Assembly: GCA_023079485.1 (NCBI GenBank)
Contig: CM041084.1
Location: forward strand, 130,398,792 to 130,462,791
Reading direction: 5' to 3'
Length of the DNA: 64,000 bases
Origin: Archilochus colubris
Lineage: Eukaryota; Chordata; Aves; Apodiformes; Trochilidae
The notes under the pieces were generated by a model that searched no databases, had not been told where the DNA came from, and saw only the letters and a program-made list of their open reading frames with translations. The position numbers and the translations under genes were made by a program. Positions 38,501 to 48,483 of this stretch are shown here, in pieces (the first letter of the stretch is position 1; the number at the start of each line of letters is the position of its first letter).

Positions 38501-41500
38501 ATTATTTCAGCTTTCATATAACAAACTATTTGGCTGAAAAATTGAAAACTTACCAGCTGCAGCTTTTTGAAGAAACCTATGAAGACATCACTACTGGTAA
38601 TATTTGAATTTAAAGTAACTGTAAAACAAGAGGAAAAGGGGCAGAGAGAAAACCAAACTTAGCTGAAAGATGAACACTGTGGCTGGTGTGTGAAAACAAG
38701 AGGTGTACAACATGACTCTTGCTTAAATAGTCAGTGCTATTTACTCATCCTTCGGTTTCTGCACAGTTACAATTACTACCTTGTTGTTAAGCCACTGAAG
38801 CCTGGAACAGCATGAGATACATGCTGCTCTGCTGTTCTCCCCCCAAAGCAAGACTACAATGAGGTTCTTGGCCACATAAGTCCATGGTCACTCATGGTCA
38901 GTAACTTTCAAAGGAACTGTTGAATACTCAAGTAAAAAAAACAAACAAAACAACAACAACAACAAAAAAACAAACCTAAGATTTTAAAGACTAATCTTGG
39001 GTTTCTGTTTTTAGGTCTTGGTACAAACTATGAGGCCAGAGGCTACAAAATGTCCATAATCTCCTCCTCTCACACTACCTTCTTTTTGGGTTGTTGAAAT
39101 GGTTTGGGATTTTTTTCATATTTCTTGACTCACATGAAACTCATGAGGTGTGTTCTAGGAGGATCCTCCAGACCTGGTTTGTAATACAACACATTGCAAC
39201 CAAGATGTAGCTTTTCTACAAACTCTTCTTTTATTTCTCACAGGTCTGCCTGGAAGTTCTTCAAGGTTTATGCAGAGACCAGTTCCGTATTGCGCTTCTA
39301 CCAGTCCAAGCACTTGTGTTCTGCCTTCCTCTTTTACCCACCAGCCATAAGCTCCCAAATCCAGTCCCATAGTAGCTCTGGAGCTGTAAAGCAGGAGGTA
39401 TGGATAGCTCAGTTCACTGTTCCAGAAGAACAGATAACAGCCAGACTGCAGGCTGCCACCAGAGGGTCAATTAGGGTTAAATTTAGTGTGAAACTGCACT
39501 TTTACCTTTTGAGAAAGATGCAGAAAGGCAGACACTTAAAAAATAAGAGGAGAAATACAACATACTACTGTTCTAGAGCAAGAGAACAATCACAAAAAAC
39601 AGGTCTGCAATGCTTAGCCCCCAGCCTTTTATCCTCTTCAGCTCAGTGTGGATAGTGCTGTGTGACTGCACCCTGCAGTCACAGTTGTAGATGCTTCATC
39701 AAAGGTTTAAGCCCTACATATGAAAGCTGTTCAGGTCAATAGAGCCACACTCACCATTCTGAAGGTATTGCTCCAGCTGAGACTGTCCTTCATCTGCCAT
39801 GGATTTGGTCATTACCAGGTAAAGCTTTGGAGGGAAACCAGGCACAGTACTCCCAAAAAGTTGCCTCAGCTAGAACACAGCCAAAGGAGATCTCTGCATC
39901 AGTGAAGAAGTATTCATAGTTTCCAAGGAGCTTTCAATGCTCTCTTGTTTTGACAGCAAGATACGATGTCCTGCAGAGGGCACAGTGATGCCCACCCAGC
40001 CCCTCCCTGATGGCTCTCAGAGCTCACAGTGATATCAGAGCCTTTCCCTGGGCAGCCACCAGACAACAGCCCAAGTAAACGACCTCTTCTGAAGGATATC
40101 TCACTTTTACAAGTCTTACCACTTCTGAGCTCTTGTTCCAAGTCAGAAAAGTATTAACAAGCATTGAATTAACCTTATCAGCTAGGTTTTAAACACCTCA
40201 GAGACAAATAAGGAATGGTTACAGATATCTTCTCTTCCCAATACATCCAGAGAGGATTTCTTTGATGTATATCCACAGAACTACTTTTTAAGAGCTGATC
40301 ACTTCTGCCACCTTAGAGACTTTCATTGTTTGGCCTGCTAGAGGCAGTATATTTATCATCTGATCTAAAATATTCAAAGAAAAAAAAAAAGGAAAAAAAC
40401 CATAAAACCAAAACACAAACCACCAAACAAACACAAGAACAAAATCCAGATAATCTTTCAGGAATATAAGATACCTGTAAGCTTGAGTCTTCCTCCAGCT
40501 CTATCAACTAGATAAAAAAAATATAATGCCTCTGTACAAACTCTACTTCATTTATAAACAACCTGAGAGGACTAGAGGACCACAACTGCATTCCCTTACC
40601 ATAACATAAGTAGGTTTGAGTAGTAGCTCATCACTTGGAAGTGTAAACGTTAACTACTATGGGCAAATTCTCTCAGGAAAAGGATGAGCTATGTTTACCT
40701 TATAACATTAACATTACTAAACATAGCAAAATATAGTCTGCCTGCATTCCTTCATCTCTATAAAAAAATGAATGGCATCTGATCAGTAGAATGAGACTCC
40801 TGTAGCATGCTGAAGCATAACTACTAACTGAATTTTCAGCATCAGTATTCAGTTCATAGAATCATAGAAAGTTAGGGGTTGGAAGGGACCTCAAAAGATC
40901 ATCGAGTCAAACCCCCCTGCCAGAGCAGGGTCACCTACACACAGGACCAGATAGGCTTTAAATGTCTCCAGGGAAGGAGACTCCACAACTTCCTTGGGCA
41001 GCCTGTGCCAGTGCTCTGTCACCCTCACAGTGAAAAAATTCTTCCTATTATTTATACAGAACCACCTATGCTCCAGTTTATAAACACTGCCCCTTGTCCT
41101 ACTGTTGGTCACCATTGAGAAAAGCTTGGCTCCATCCTCCTGGCACTTTTTCTTACATATTTATAAACATTAATAAGGTCACCCCTCAGTCTCCTCTTCT
41201 CCAAGCTGAAGAGCCCCAGCTCCCTCAGCCTTTCCTCATAAGGGAGATGTTCCACTCCCTTAACCATCTTTGTGGCTCTGCACTGGACTCTTTCAAGCAG
41301 TTTCTGGTCCTTCTGGAACTGAGGGGCCCAGAACTGGACACAATATTCCAGATGTGGCCTCACCAGGGCAGAGTAGAGGGGAAGGAGAACCTCTCTCCAC
41401 CTGCTGACCATCTTCCTTCTAATGCACCCCAGGATGCCATTGGCCTTCTTGGCCACAAGGGCACATTGTTGGTTGTAATTCATTAGATTTCTCCCTGCCC

Positions 41501-44376
41501 AACTCTCTAGCCTGTCCAGGTCCCCCTGAATGGCAGCACAGTCTTCTGGGGTGTCAGCCACTCCTCCCAGTTTTGTGTCATCAACAAACTTGCTATAGTA
41601 CACTCTATTCCCTCATCCAGGTCATCAATAAATATATTGAACAGTGCTGGTCCCAGTACTGACCCTTGAGAGACTCCACTGGAAACAGACTTCCAACTAG
41701 ACTCCATCCCAGTGACTACAACCCTCTGGCTTCATTCCTTCAACCAGCTCCTGATCCACCTCACTACCCAATCATCCACACCACACTTCTTCAGTTTAGC
41801 TCCAAGAATGCTGTGGGAGATAGTGTCAAATGCCTTCCTGAAATCAAGATAAACTACATCCACCTGGTTATATCCTCAGAGAAGGCCATCAGGTTGGTCA
41901 GACATGACTTCCCCTTAGTAAAGCCATGTTGACTGCTCCTGATAAGTCTCTTGTCCTTGATGTGCCTGGAGACAGCACCAAGGATGAGTTGTTCCATCAC
42001 CTTTCCAGGGATGGAGGCAAGTCTGACCCATCTGTAGTTACCCAGGTCCCCATTCTTGCCTTTCTTGAAGACTGGAGTGACATTTGCTTTCCTCCAGTCC
42101 TCAGGCACCTCTCCTGTTCCCAAAGACTTACCAAAGGTGATGAAGAGCAGTCTGGCAATTCAACAATAAGTGTCCTGTGGAAGATTACATTTTCCCTCTG
42201 GCCCCAGCTGCCCAAGTCATTCACATGACTCCAACAGCTGATGCTTAGAAAAAAGTTTACTACTGCAAGAATTAGCAATACTTTTTCCTGCCTGTTGGTT
42301 AAAAACACAAGTGAGGCATATTCTCACAGCTCCACTTACCCTACATTTGCAAGACACCATTGTTTCTGAGTTCTTGATTATCAGATATGTGTGAATTGCT
42401 CCAAGATACACAGCATAGAAGAGTCAGATAATACTGCATGCTTTGGTTTTATGTAAAGGTAACAGTAAGAGCTAGTATAGCATGCTTTTTATCTTCAAAG
42501 TCCTTAACATGTGTGATCTTCCCCTGGGGACTGAAAATTATTATCTCTGGTCTACAGGCATGCAGACTGAGGAGATACAGCAAAAAAAATTACCAGGGTT
42601 CAGGAAGCCAGAGCCACACTGGCAACAAAGAGGTCTGCTCTCCTACCTCTAGGTTCAGGCCAAGCCTCACCTACAAAAAGCTGCATAATCTGTAATCACC
42701 AGTTTGCACAAGTCAAGCCTCTGGTCTCGAACACCAAGAAACACCAGAAACAAACCTTCTACTCTGAAAAAATAGAGTTGCATTATAACTATAAAGCTAC
42801 TATGTATGGGTTATATACAGAACGATCAGGCCTCTGGGAATTTCCTTCTGAATTAAACATTAGATTAAACGTTTTTAAAAAAGGAGGAGATGCCATTCTA
42901 ATCTTAAAAATATTCAACGTGAAAGTTAAAATATATGTATGCAGAAACTGTCCAAGCAATCAAAGGTATAACACTATTCTTGTACATGACTGGCTAAAGG
43001 ATGCTGCTAACAGAGTCAGTAGAAGTTGGCATCATAACCAGAATCCACTGGTGTTGCATTTCACCCTTAACCCAGCAAGGAAGATGCCGAGAGAAGAAGC
43101 ATTTACCTAACCCACTAACATGAGAAGCATTCAAACAGAGCCCTAAAACAGGGTTGTCAAGGTAAATTAAGGCTGCTCAGCAGGAATAACAGTGTGCACC
43201 CAGACTGCTGGAAGAGTTGGGAAGAGATTTTGCTTGGAGCTAAGAATTGGCAAAAGCCAGAAAGATCCGGTTAGCAAAGAGAAAGCAGGTGGCCACTCTG
43301 CCTCCACTGAACAGCTCAGTCTCACATGCACCCTTTTATCTTCCTAAGAAAACCAGAGGAAAGACAGAATTGAGGTAACTGGAACAAGAAAGAAAACAAA
43401 ACCAGAGAGAATAACAGGCAGATTCACCCTGAAATAATCCAGTTAGTTGGAACCACATATTATTCCCTGATGCCACTATTCCTTAGTATACTTCAGGCCT
43501 ATGGTCCAGCTGTTCTGTGATTGCCTCTATGGAAAGGGTATTCCTGAGATACTTGCTCAGAAAATTCAGGCCAAAGTATCCAACACTTAGTTAACCCCTT
43601 ACTTGTCAAAAAAACCCTGAAGATGCCTGGGCAATTTCTCTGGATTGACCTCCATGCACTTCCTAGAATTGTTCATGGGGTTAAAGACCCCAGTAAAGAA
43701 GTTGCACCTCTCTCCTGGAGGCCGATGAAAAAAGGCATTTGGAGCCCACAGCTGATGTTGCTTGGCCAGTGTTCCCCATTCAGCCTGTTTACTATACCCT
43801 TCTGCCCCATTTCGTAGCTTTTTTTTTTAAATATTTGCCTCTGAGTTGCTGCTGGGTTTCACCCCGCATGCACAGCGGGTGCCCCACGAGCAGCAGTTGG
43901 GGCAGCAGAGCGCCGGGCGGGCCCGGGCAGGGTGCCAGGGCCGGGGGGGAGGGCAGGACTCGGGCCGGGGGTCCGGGACAGCCTGAGGGAAATCTGAGCT
44001 ATCTCGGATGCGGGCAGGGGCAGCGCCTTGCCCTTATCCCACACTGGGCCCGTGAGGACCGGGAGAGCCCCTCCCGCTCCGCAGCCCCCATAGGGGCCCG
44101 GCCTGGCTGCGGGGCTCGACGTCCGCCCGCACCCCGGCAGGGGCCCCCCCAACCCAGCCCTCACCTGCGCGTCCCATCGGCGGAGCTGGCTCTGCAGCGC
44201 CATGCCCAGCAGGAAGCCCTCCAGGCACACCGAGTGCAGCTGCAAACACAGCGCCGCCCGTCAGACCCGCACCCGGCCCCGCCGAGCCCCGCCACCCGCC
44301 CCACGCCCACCACGTAGCGGCCCCCGCGTCTCTCCCGCAGCTCCTCGGTGGCTGCGATGCTGAAGTGCAACTTCAT
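17476..44376 (-). CDS. SNX31: SNX31, sorting nexin 31 (whole coding span)
   Basis: SNX31 is a PX-FERM sorting nexin related to SNX17. From family knowledge, it binds endosomal PtdIns3P through the PX domain and NPxY-type cargo tails, including beta-integrins, through the FERM-like module. Exons on the minus strand splice into a protein of roughly 430-445 aa (human 440). It starts [19 protein letters not shown] at 44376 and ends [18 protein letters not shown] at 17476. The PX domain is in exons 1-4, and the FERM-like F1-F3 region follows from exon 5. It sits between ANKRD46 and PABPC1 in conserved order. Oddities: several PX lipid-contact residues are replaced, exon 10 lacks an in-frame GT donor, and the 17-18 residue linker exon before 25307 is not securely found. 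The gene is otherwise open and conserved. It may be functional with changed properties or in early decay. Confidence 0.93.
18060..18098 (-). CDS. SNX31: SNX31 short penultimate exon (tentative)
   Basis: A phase-0 to phase-0 candidate of 13 codons ([13 protein letters not shown]). It has a good donor, TTCCAG|GTAAGG, and a weak acceptor, atctgtcag. Human SNX31 has about 21 residues between EM and DYSS here. The donor is convincing but the acceptor choice is uncertain. Confidence 0.45.
18530..18991 (+). mobile_element. CR1 LINE 3' fragment (plus orientation)
   Basis: Plus-strand CR1 carrying the end of the RT ORF ([31 protein letters not shown]) and the 3'UTR ending gttggactcgatgatct and the (ATTCTATGATT)-type tail at about 18965-18991. 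It is one of the better preserved copies; a 163-aa ORF at 18411-18902 is part of it and not a host gene. It lies in SNX31 intron sequence, antisense to the gene. Confidence 0.95.
21292..21369 (-). CDS. SNX31: SNX31 exon 13
   Basis: Acceptor tatttag at 21371-21370 and donor GAAATG|GTAAAG at 21291. The 26 codons begin [20 protein letters not shown] and end KEGQEM, matching human AFLLSSCLKKMISEKMVKLA. Phase 0 at both ends. It codes the C-terminal helix of the FERM F3 module. Confidence 0.95.
23101..23196 (-). CDS. SNX31: SNX31 exon 12
   Basis: Acceptor ttccttag at 23198-23197 and donor AAACAG|GTTAGT at 23100. The 32 codons include [20 protein letters not shown] and KQ, matching human LELRFQYSEDSCWQWFVIYT. 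Part of the F3 (PTB-like) module. Confidence 0.95.
23737..23940 (-). CDS. SNX31: SNX31 exon 11
   Basis: Acceptor ttggtgcag|TTCCTGG and donor CTT|GTAAGT. The 68 codons begin [20 protein letters not shown], include [13 protein letters not shown] and end RSWQVTFL. This is the start of the F3 cargo-binding module and the best conserved SNX31 exon here (human FLELAREVRHYGYLQLDPCT). Confidence 0.96.
24585..24677 (-). CDS. SNX31: SNX31 exon 10 (3' boundary unclear)
   Basis: Acceptor cttttaag|GCAGTC. Codons [31 protein letters not shown] match human AIQDIEKGWAKPTQAQRQKL. Homology ends at Lys (24585), but no GT follows in the needed phase 0. The nearest GT (TG|GTATTT, exon end 24577) would shift the frame into an early stop in exon 11. 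A GC donor after AAAACAAA (exon end 24591) would be in frame. The 3' coordinate is therefore provisional. Confidence 0.8.
25238..25307 (-). CDS. SNX31: SNX31 exon 9
   Basis: Acceptor catggaaaag|GTACATG and donor AGGCAG|GTAAAC. After one base completing the previous codon it reads [23 protein letters not shown], matching human YMDPSLDSVLMDCRVAVDLL. It needs a preceding exon ending in phase 2; human supplies TG to make Trp. Confidence 0.93.
26227..26264 (-). CDS. SNX31: Candidate SNX31 linker exon 8 (weak)
   Basis: A 38-nt stretch with acceptor ctggtag and donor AACTG|GTGAGC. It fits both required phases (0 in, 2 out) and would read [12 protein letters not shown], then Trp completed by exon 9. 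Human has a 17-residue linker ending ENCKVGLRKW at this place. The resemblance is slight, so this may be coincidence. Confidence 0.2.
26829..26863 (-). CDS. SNX31: SNX31 exon 7
   Basis: A 35-nt microexon: acceptor tttcttttcccag|TGCTGA and donor CTTTAT|GTGAGT. It completes a Val codon with exon 6, then reads [11 protein letters not shown] (human VKKLADFELPY). The phases on both sides agree. Confidence 0.92.
28434..28524 (-). CDS. SNX31: SNX31 exon 6
   Basis: Acceptor gtttttaaag|GTTACA and donor CTCTG|GTAAGT. Reads [30 protein letters not shown] plus one base, matching human VVSHKIGLCRELLGYFGLFL. FERM-like F2 region. Confidence 0.95.
28525..31644 (-). other. SNX31: SNX31 intron between exons 5 and 6
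   Basis: 3.1 kb intron. The 127- and 128-aa ORFs overlapping on opposite strands at about 31.0-31.4 kb show no family resemblance and look random. Confidence 0.75.
31645..31755 (-). CDS. SNX31: SNX31 exon 5
   Basis: Acceptor ttcctatcag|GATACA and donor TTGGAG|GTAATG. The 37 codons begin [20 protein letters not shown] and include [10 protein letters not shown] (human AYLDIFLPNEQ...TSDTAERVLE). This is the F1 start after the PX domain; phase 0 at both ends. Confidence 0.96.
32557..32664. repeat. Perfect 54-bp tandem duplication
   Basis: The 54-nt unit starting aaagctgcatgctttgctat at 32557-32610 is repeated without mismatch at 32611-32664. It is in an SNX31 intron. Because 54 is a multiple of three, ORFs on both strands continue through both copies. 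Zero divergence implies a recent event. Confidence 0.97.
33304..33322. repeat. (AACCA)n short tandem repeat
   Basis: Tandem aacca units in an SNX31 intron, similar to the tract at 7089-7109. Confidence 0.8.
34405..34444. repeat. Compound (TA)n(TG)n(TA)n microsatellite
   Basis: Runs of TA, then TG, then TA. A structurally similar compound repeat is at 48440-48483. Confidence 0.95.
38554..38618 (-). CDS. SNX31: SNX31 exon 4
   Basis: Acceptor gttttacag|TTACTT and donor CAGCTG|GTAAGT. It completes Val, then reads [21 protein letters not shown], the C-terminal helix of the PX domain (human TMDPNVLRSDVFVEFLKLAQ). Confidence 0.95.
38938..38976. repeat. A-rich (AAC)n low-complexity tract
   Basis: Imperfect aac/aaac units in an SNX31 intron, simple low-complexity DNA. 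Confidence 0.8.
39755..39869 (-). CDS. SNX31: SNX31 exon 3
   Basis: Acceptor tgtgttctag|CTGAGG and donor CAGAATG|GTGAGT. It reads [38 protein letters not shown] plus one base. The PX proline-rich loop with FPPK is kept. The usual basic pair before QLEQYL (RR in human) is GQ here. Confidence 0.95.
40853..42180 (-). mobile_element. CR1 LINE, about 1.3 kb, minus orientation
   Basis: The plus strand begins ttcatagaatcatagaaagt and then ggttggaagggacctcaaaa, the reverse complement of the CR1 3' end. On the minus strand, reverse-transcriptase segments can be read in several broken frames: [59 protein letters not shown] and [18 protein letters not shown]. It is 5'-truncated and frame-broken, so not autonomous. 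It lies in the SNX31 intron between exons 2 and 3, in the gene's own orientation. Confidence 0.96.
44165..44239 (-). CDS. SNX31: SNX31 exon 2
   Basis: Acceptor gtgtttgcag|CTGCAC and donor GCGCAG|GTGAGG. The 25 codons read [25 protein letters not shown]. They align without gaps to human LYSVHLDGFLFCRVRYSQLH, GWNEQ, but the PX Arg-Tyr pair (RY) is Leu-Gln here. Confidence 0.95.
44311..44376 (-). CDS. SNX31: SNX31 exon 1 (coding part)
   Basis: The ATG at 44376 is in good Kozak context (cccgccATGA), followed by [22 protein letters not shown] and donor TACGTG|GTGGGC. It matches human MKMHFCIPVSQQ...GGRYV and lies inside a CpG island. Confidence 0.93.
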
Positions 44377-44739
44377 GGCGGGACGGGGCCGTCCCCTCAG
44401 AGCCAGCGGCGGGGCTGAGGGAGGAGGTGGGCAGCGCAGGTGGGAGCGGGCGCAGCGAGAGCTGCCCGATCCCTCAGGCACAGCCTCGGCGGCGGCGTTT
44501 ATCTGAAATCCCTCCAGAAACGGGGACTGCGGGGGGGCGGCCCCGCCCCGGGGAGAGGAGGTGGGCTCGTTAGGGTGGTCGGTAAGCAGCGAGCGGTGCC
44601 CGCTGGGGAAGCGGCCTGGCGGGGAACAGCGTCAGGAGCGCCCCGGGGCCGCGAAGGGAAGGAGGTGGCCGAGGGGCCCGATGGCAGCGGGGAAAGAGAC
44701 CCCCGAGTGACAGCTGACTGCGAAGTGATGGTAATTTTC

Positions 44740-46420
44740 TGTTTTTCAAGACACAGGAGCTCGGGGCCGTCTGGTGGAAGGGGTACACAGCAGGTCTGTA
44801 GGAAAAGCAAGTCCTTTTCTTTTTTTTTCACACGCTGCCACACTGGAGGTCAAATATATTTAAAACAGCAGGTCTGCTTCTGAGTTGGGACTTTTGTTTA
44901 TTACTAATTGCTAGACAATAAAGATGAGCTATCGTTGCTGTCATAGCTTCCTTTATGGTATTTCTGATACATTAAAAGGGAAAGGGAGGGAAAGGTGCTG
45001 CTGCTCCTTCCTTCTCCTGTGGAGCACCATAGATGTCCCCACAGTCACCCCCGAGCAGTGCTGCTGGAAACCCACAGTGAGTTCATCGGCGTGGGAATAA
45101 TGGAGCTGGAATGTCTCCCTGCAAACCGGGGCCCCACATAAGCACAGCAGTCTGGACTCACCGGAAGAAAATTAATTGGGGAAGGCCACGACTTACTAAC
45201 TGAGCTGGGAAAAAGCCCTTCCAGCAGAACAAGTTTTGTACCTATTTTTTTCAGGAAACAGGATTAAATGTGGGCATTCTGGAGGAAATGGAGAAAAGTG
45301 AGTAAAGTAACATCGTGTATCATGTTTGATAATGTGTTTTTATTCTTCATCTGTGCAGCCAAATAAAACTAGTCTGACGACTTCTGGAGTACCCATCCAA
45401 CAGGCCTCTTACAAAGCCCTGCTTTGTAGCTCCTGGTGTCACAGGTGCCCTGTGGAACCTGGGAGATGAGGCACAGACACCCTGGGGACTCAGTCCTTCC
45501 TCGTTGGAGCAAGGTCCCTGAGTATTCAGTGTTCACATCCCAAGCTGCTTCGCAAATCCACATCTCCACCTGAAACGTGGGAGACAGGGCAGGTATGTGA
45601 TGAGTTTGATGGAAAATATGAAGTATAGGCAGCCAGAGGAAAGTGCTATGCTCCAGGCCAAGGGCAGGAATTTTCTACTTCTGATGTTATTTTTAGATTG
45701 TGGTCTTTTCTCATCTGCCTGAATCTGGTTCCCTTCTGGAATACCACAGAAGGGGAAAGTGATCTATTTGTGGTGACAAATCTCTAACAGTGGCAAGAGT
45801 CAGGATTAAGCAAGCTTCCACTTACAGATCCTACACTGCAATATGATTGGGGCCCACTTTTTGAACTGTAATCTCTGTTTTCTGTCACGTGCTGACTTCA
45901 AGTTTAACCTAGACTGCATGTAACCCAAGGTCAAAGTTACTGCAGTGGGGCACAACTTTTGTTTTCTGGGCATCATTCTTGTTTTCTGAATGCTCAGATA
46001 TCACATGGAACGTTTTAAAAAGTAAATACCTCTGTAAAAAAGTAAATACAGCTATAGCCAGCTGGAACATGACTTGATTAGGAATATTTCTTCAACAGGT
46101 TATGTGGGAGCAGTACACTATTTGGCATAGATACACTGCTCTTAATGTGCAACAGGCCCATTATGCTGTCCCAGCTTGTAATTGCTTTGCTTTTTTTTTT
46201 CTTTTTTTTTTTTTTTTTTTTTTCTTAATGGCTACATTCAACCCCCATACAAGTGAGAAACCTAAGAAAAGTTTCAAATTGTTTTTTTAAAATAGTCCTT
46301 TTTTTGTTCTTGTTGCCCAAGTCCTTCAAAGCAAGCTCCAGCTAGTCATGCCACAGAGTCTCAGAGCTGCCTAAGGAGCAGCAGTGAGGCTGCTGATGTG
46401 CTGACATCTCTGCCTGCCTT
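44740..46420. other. Intergenic, upstream of SNX31
   Basis: No coding exon recognised. It ends with a long poly-T tract at 46189-46223. Confidence 0.7.
46189..46223. repeat. Poly-T tract
   Basis: Thirty-five bases that are nearly all T, interrupted by single Cs. Confidence 0.95.
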
Positions 46421-46435
46421 GCTGAGTGTATTGGG

Positions 46436-47556
46436 TGTGAGTAGCAAGGTTTTAGTAGTGCAGGGGCTACAGGGGCCAACCAGAGGTGGCTTCTGTGAGA
46501 AGCTGTTAGAAGCTTCCCCAAAATCTGATGGAGCCAGTGGCAGCCAGCTCCAAGGCAGACCCACCACTGGGAAAGGCCAAGCTAGACCTTGGGATAACAT
46601 CTTTTAGGAAGGGAAAAAAAACCCCAAACTTCTGTGCAACACCAGCAGCAGTCAGAAGAGAGGAGGGAGAACATGTGAGATCAACAGCTCTGCAGACACC
46701 AAGGTCAGTGATGAAGGAGGAGAAGAGGAAGAGGTGCTGTGGGCACCCAAGCAGATTCCCCTGAAGCCAGAGGTGCAGCTCATGGTGAGACATGCTGTTC
46801 CCCTGCAGTCCATGGAGGCTGGCAGTGGAGCAGATATCCAGCCTGGGAATGACCCCACACCAGAGCAGGTGAATGCCCAAAGCAGACTGTAGTTCTTTTG
46901 GGAACCCAAGCTGGAGCAGGATCCCAGAAGGATCTGTAGACCTATGGAGAGAGGAGCCCTGATGGAGCAGCTTTGCTGGCAGGACTTATGACCCTGTCGG
47001 TGGAGCAGTTTGTTCCTGAAGGACTGCACCCCATGGAAAGGACTCATGCTGGAGCAGTTTGTGAAGAACTGCAGCCCATGAGAAGGACCCATGTCAGAAA
47101 ACTTTGTGGAGGACTTTGTCCAAGTGGAGAGATGCCATGCTGGAGCATGGCAAGAGTATGAGGAGAGCACCCAGAGGAGGAAGAAGCAGCAGAGATAAAG
47201 TGACAAACTGACCACAGTGCCCATTCCCCATCCCCTTGCACTGCTGTGGGAGGAGGAGGTAGAGAAATCAGGAGTGAAGTTCACCCCAGAAAGAAGGGAG
47301 GGGTGGGGGAAGTTGTTTTTAGGATCTGGTGTTGTTTCTCATTACCCTACTTGGATTTGACTAGTAATAAATAGAACTCATTTCCCCAGGCTGAGTCTGT
47401 TTTGCCCATGATGGTAACTGGTGAGTGATGTCTCCCTGTCCTTATCTTGACCCACCAGCCTTTCCTTATATTTTTTCTCTCCTTTCCAGTTGAGGAGGGG
47501 GAGTGGTAGAGAGCTTTGGTGGGTATCTGGTGTCCAGCTTGGGTCAAACCAGTGCA
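46436..47556 (+). mobile_element. Endogenous-retrovirus LTR (avian ERV family), solo or partial
   Basis: About 1.1 kb matching, from memory, a common avian ERV LTR. Diagnostic stretches are gtggcttctgtgagaagctg, tcaacagctctgcagacacc, gaagggaggggtgggggaag, ctgagtctgttttgcccatg and the end ggtgtccagcttgggtcaaa. It contains degenerate internal repeats of about 42 bp (GGAGCAGTTTGTG...AAGGAC units, roughly 47000-47150) and an AATAAA at 47366-47371. It has no gag/pol/env-like ORF, so it is a solo or truncated LTR. Exact ends and target-site duplication are not resolved. Family placement (ERVL-like) is uncertain. Confidence 0.8.
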
Positions 47557-48440
47557 CCTAGCAGCCACATCTTAGCTTTTTCTTGTGTGCTCCTCCTGGC
47601 TTGCCAATTGAGAAATAACCTGTGAAAAAGGGAGACAGTGAGTGAGAGGCTGACTTGCAGCTCAGAAAAGGTGCTAAAGTCAGCTGACAGGAGCTGAGCT
47701 TATAGGGATTCTCCAGGTTTCAAGACTTCACATGAGAATGGGGAAGTTCTAGACTCACCTTGAGCTACAGATCCTCTTGTAGTCAGCATGCTGCCTCAGA
47801 AACTCCATCAGAGAAGACCTGCAGCATTTCCCAGCCAGACTCTGTAGCCCTCCTATGGCTTTTCATTGCTAACATGGAGTGAGGCTCCTAGCTTCACTTA
47901 CTGTCATGCTGATGAGGCAGCTAATTGATGTAACGGGGCATAGCATTTAATTCAAAGTGTTACATCATTAGAAGTAATCAGAGAAGAACTGAGACTTCCT
48001 TGAGAGTAGCCTCCAATTCTGGTAAATCTAGGCTTGTGCTGCATTTACTTAGGAGACATTTCTAACCTCAAATCTGACTCTCAGGAGCAACCTGCATGCA
48101 TGGGAAGCTGAGGAGCTCATTAGTAGTTTAAGCTACTCCAGCAGGGAGTGAAAATGTTGCTTGTGTTCAGGGAGCAATACCAATGGAAAAATCAGTCCTA
48201 GAAATAGAGCCTCCTACTTAACCCCAAGTAGGGTGGTCAGAACTGCTTTGCCACATATCTGAAACATGTTCTTATTACAAAAACCTGCTGCACTGTGGTC
48301 CCAAGGGCAATACTGTGGCTCTCTGTAGCATGTCAGTTTGGACCACAACTGCTGGCCCAATCAAGAAAAAAATACAAATATTTGTTGGGGTTTTTTTTTT
48401 TTTTGGTTAGGGTAAGGTGGGGTTTTTTTGTGTTAGTTTT

Positions 48441-48483
<43 letters not shown>

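Larger units (their letters stand above)
31756..38553 (-). other. SNX31: SNX31 intron between exons 4 and 5
   Basis: 6.8 kb intron containing the 54-bp duplication, one microsatellite and simple repeats. No exon or mobile element recognised. Confidence 0.75.
43860..44740. promoter_or_regulatory. SNX31: CpG island at the SNX31 5' end
   Basis: CpG-rich block covering SNX31 exons 1 and 2 and upstream sequence (for example gccgcccgcaccccggcagg, ggggcggccccgccccgggg). The SNX31 transcription start is expected just above 44376, around 44.4-44.6 kb. ORFs of 100-190 aa crossing it on either strand reflect GC content only. Confidence 0.8.

Noticed and set aside
41926..42228. Plus-strand ORFs over 41-42.2 kb
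   Set aside because: They are antisense to the CR1 reverse-transcriptase remnant.
43739..44317. 192-aa plus-strand ORF antisense to SNX31 exons 1-2
   Set aside because: It lies in the CpG island; the real signal is the spliced minus-strand SNX31 reading frame.
46652..47284. 210-aa minus-strand ORF
   Set aside because: It is the antisense of the LTR's repeat-rich region; composition is Ser/Leu-rich without any recognisable fold or start context.
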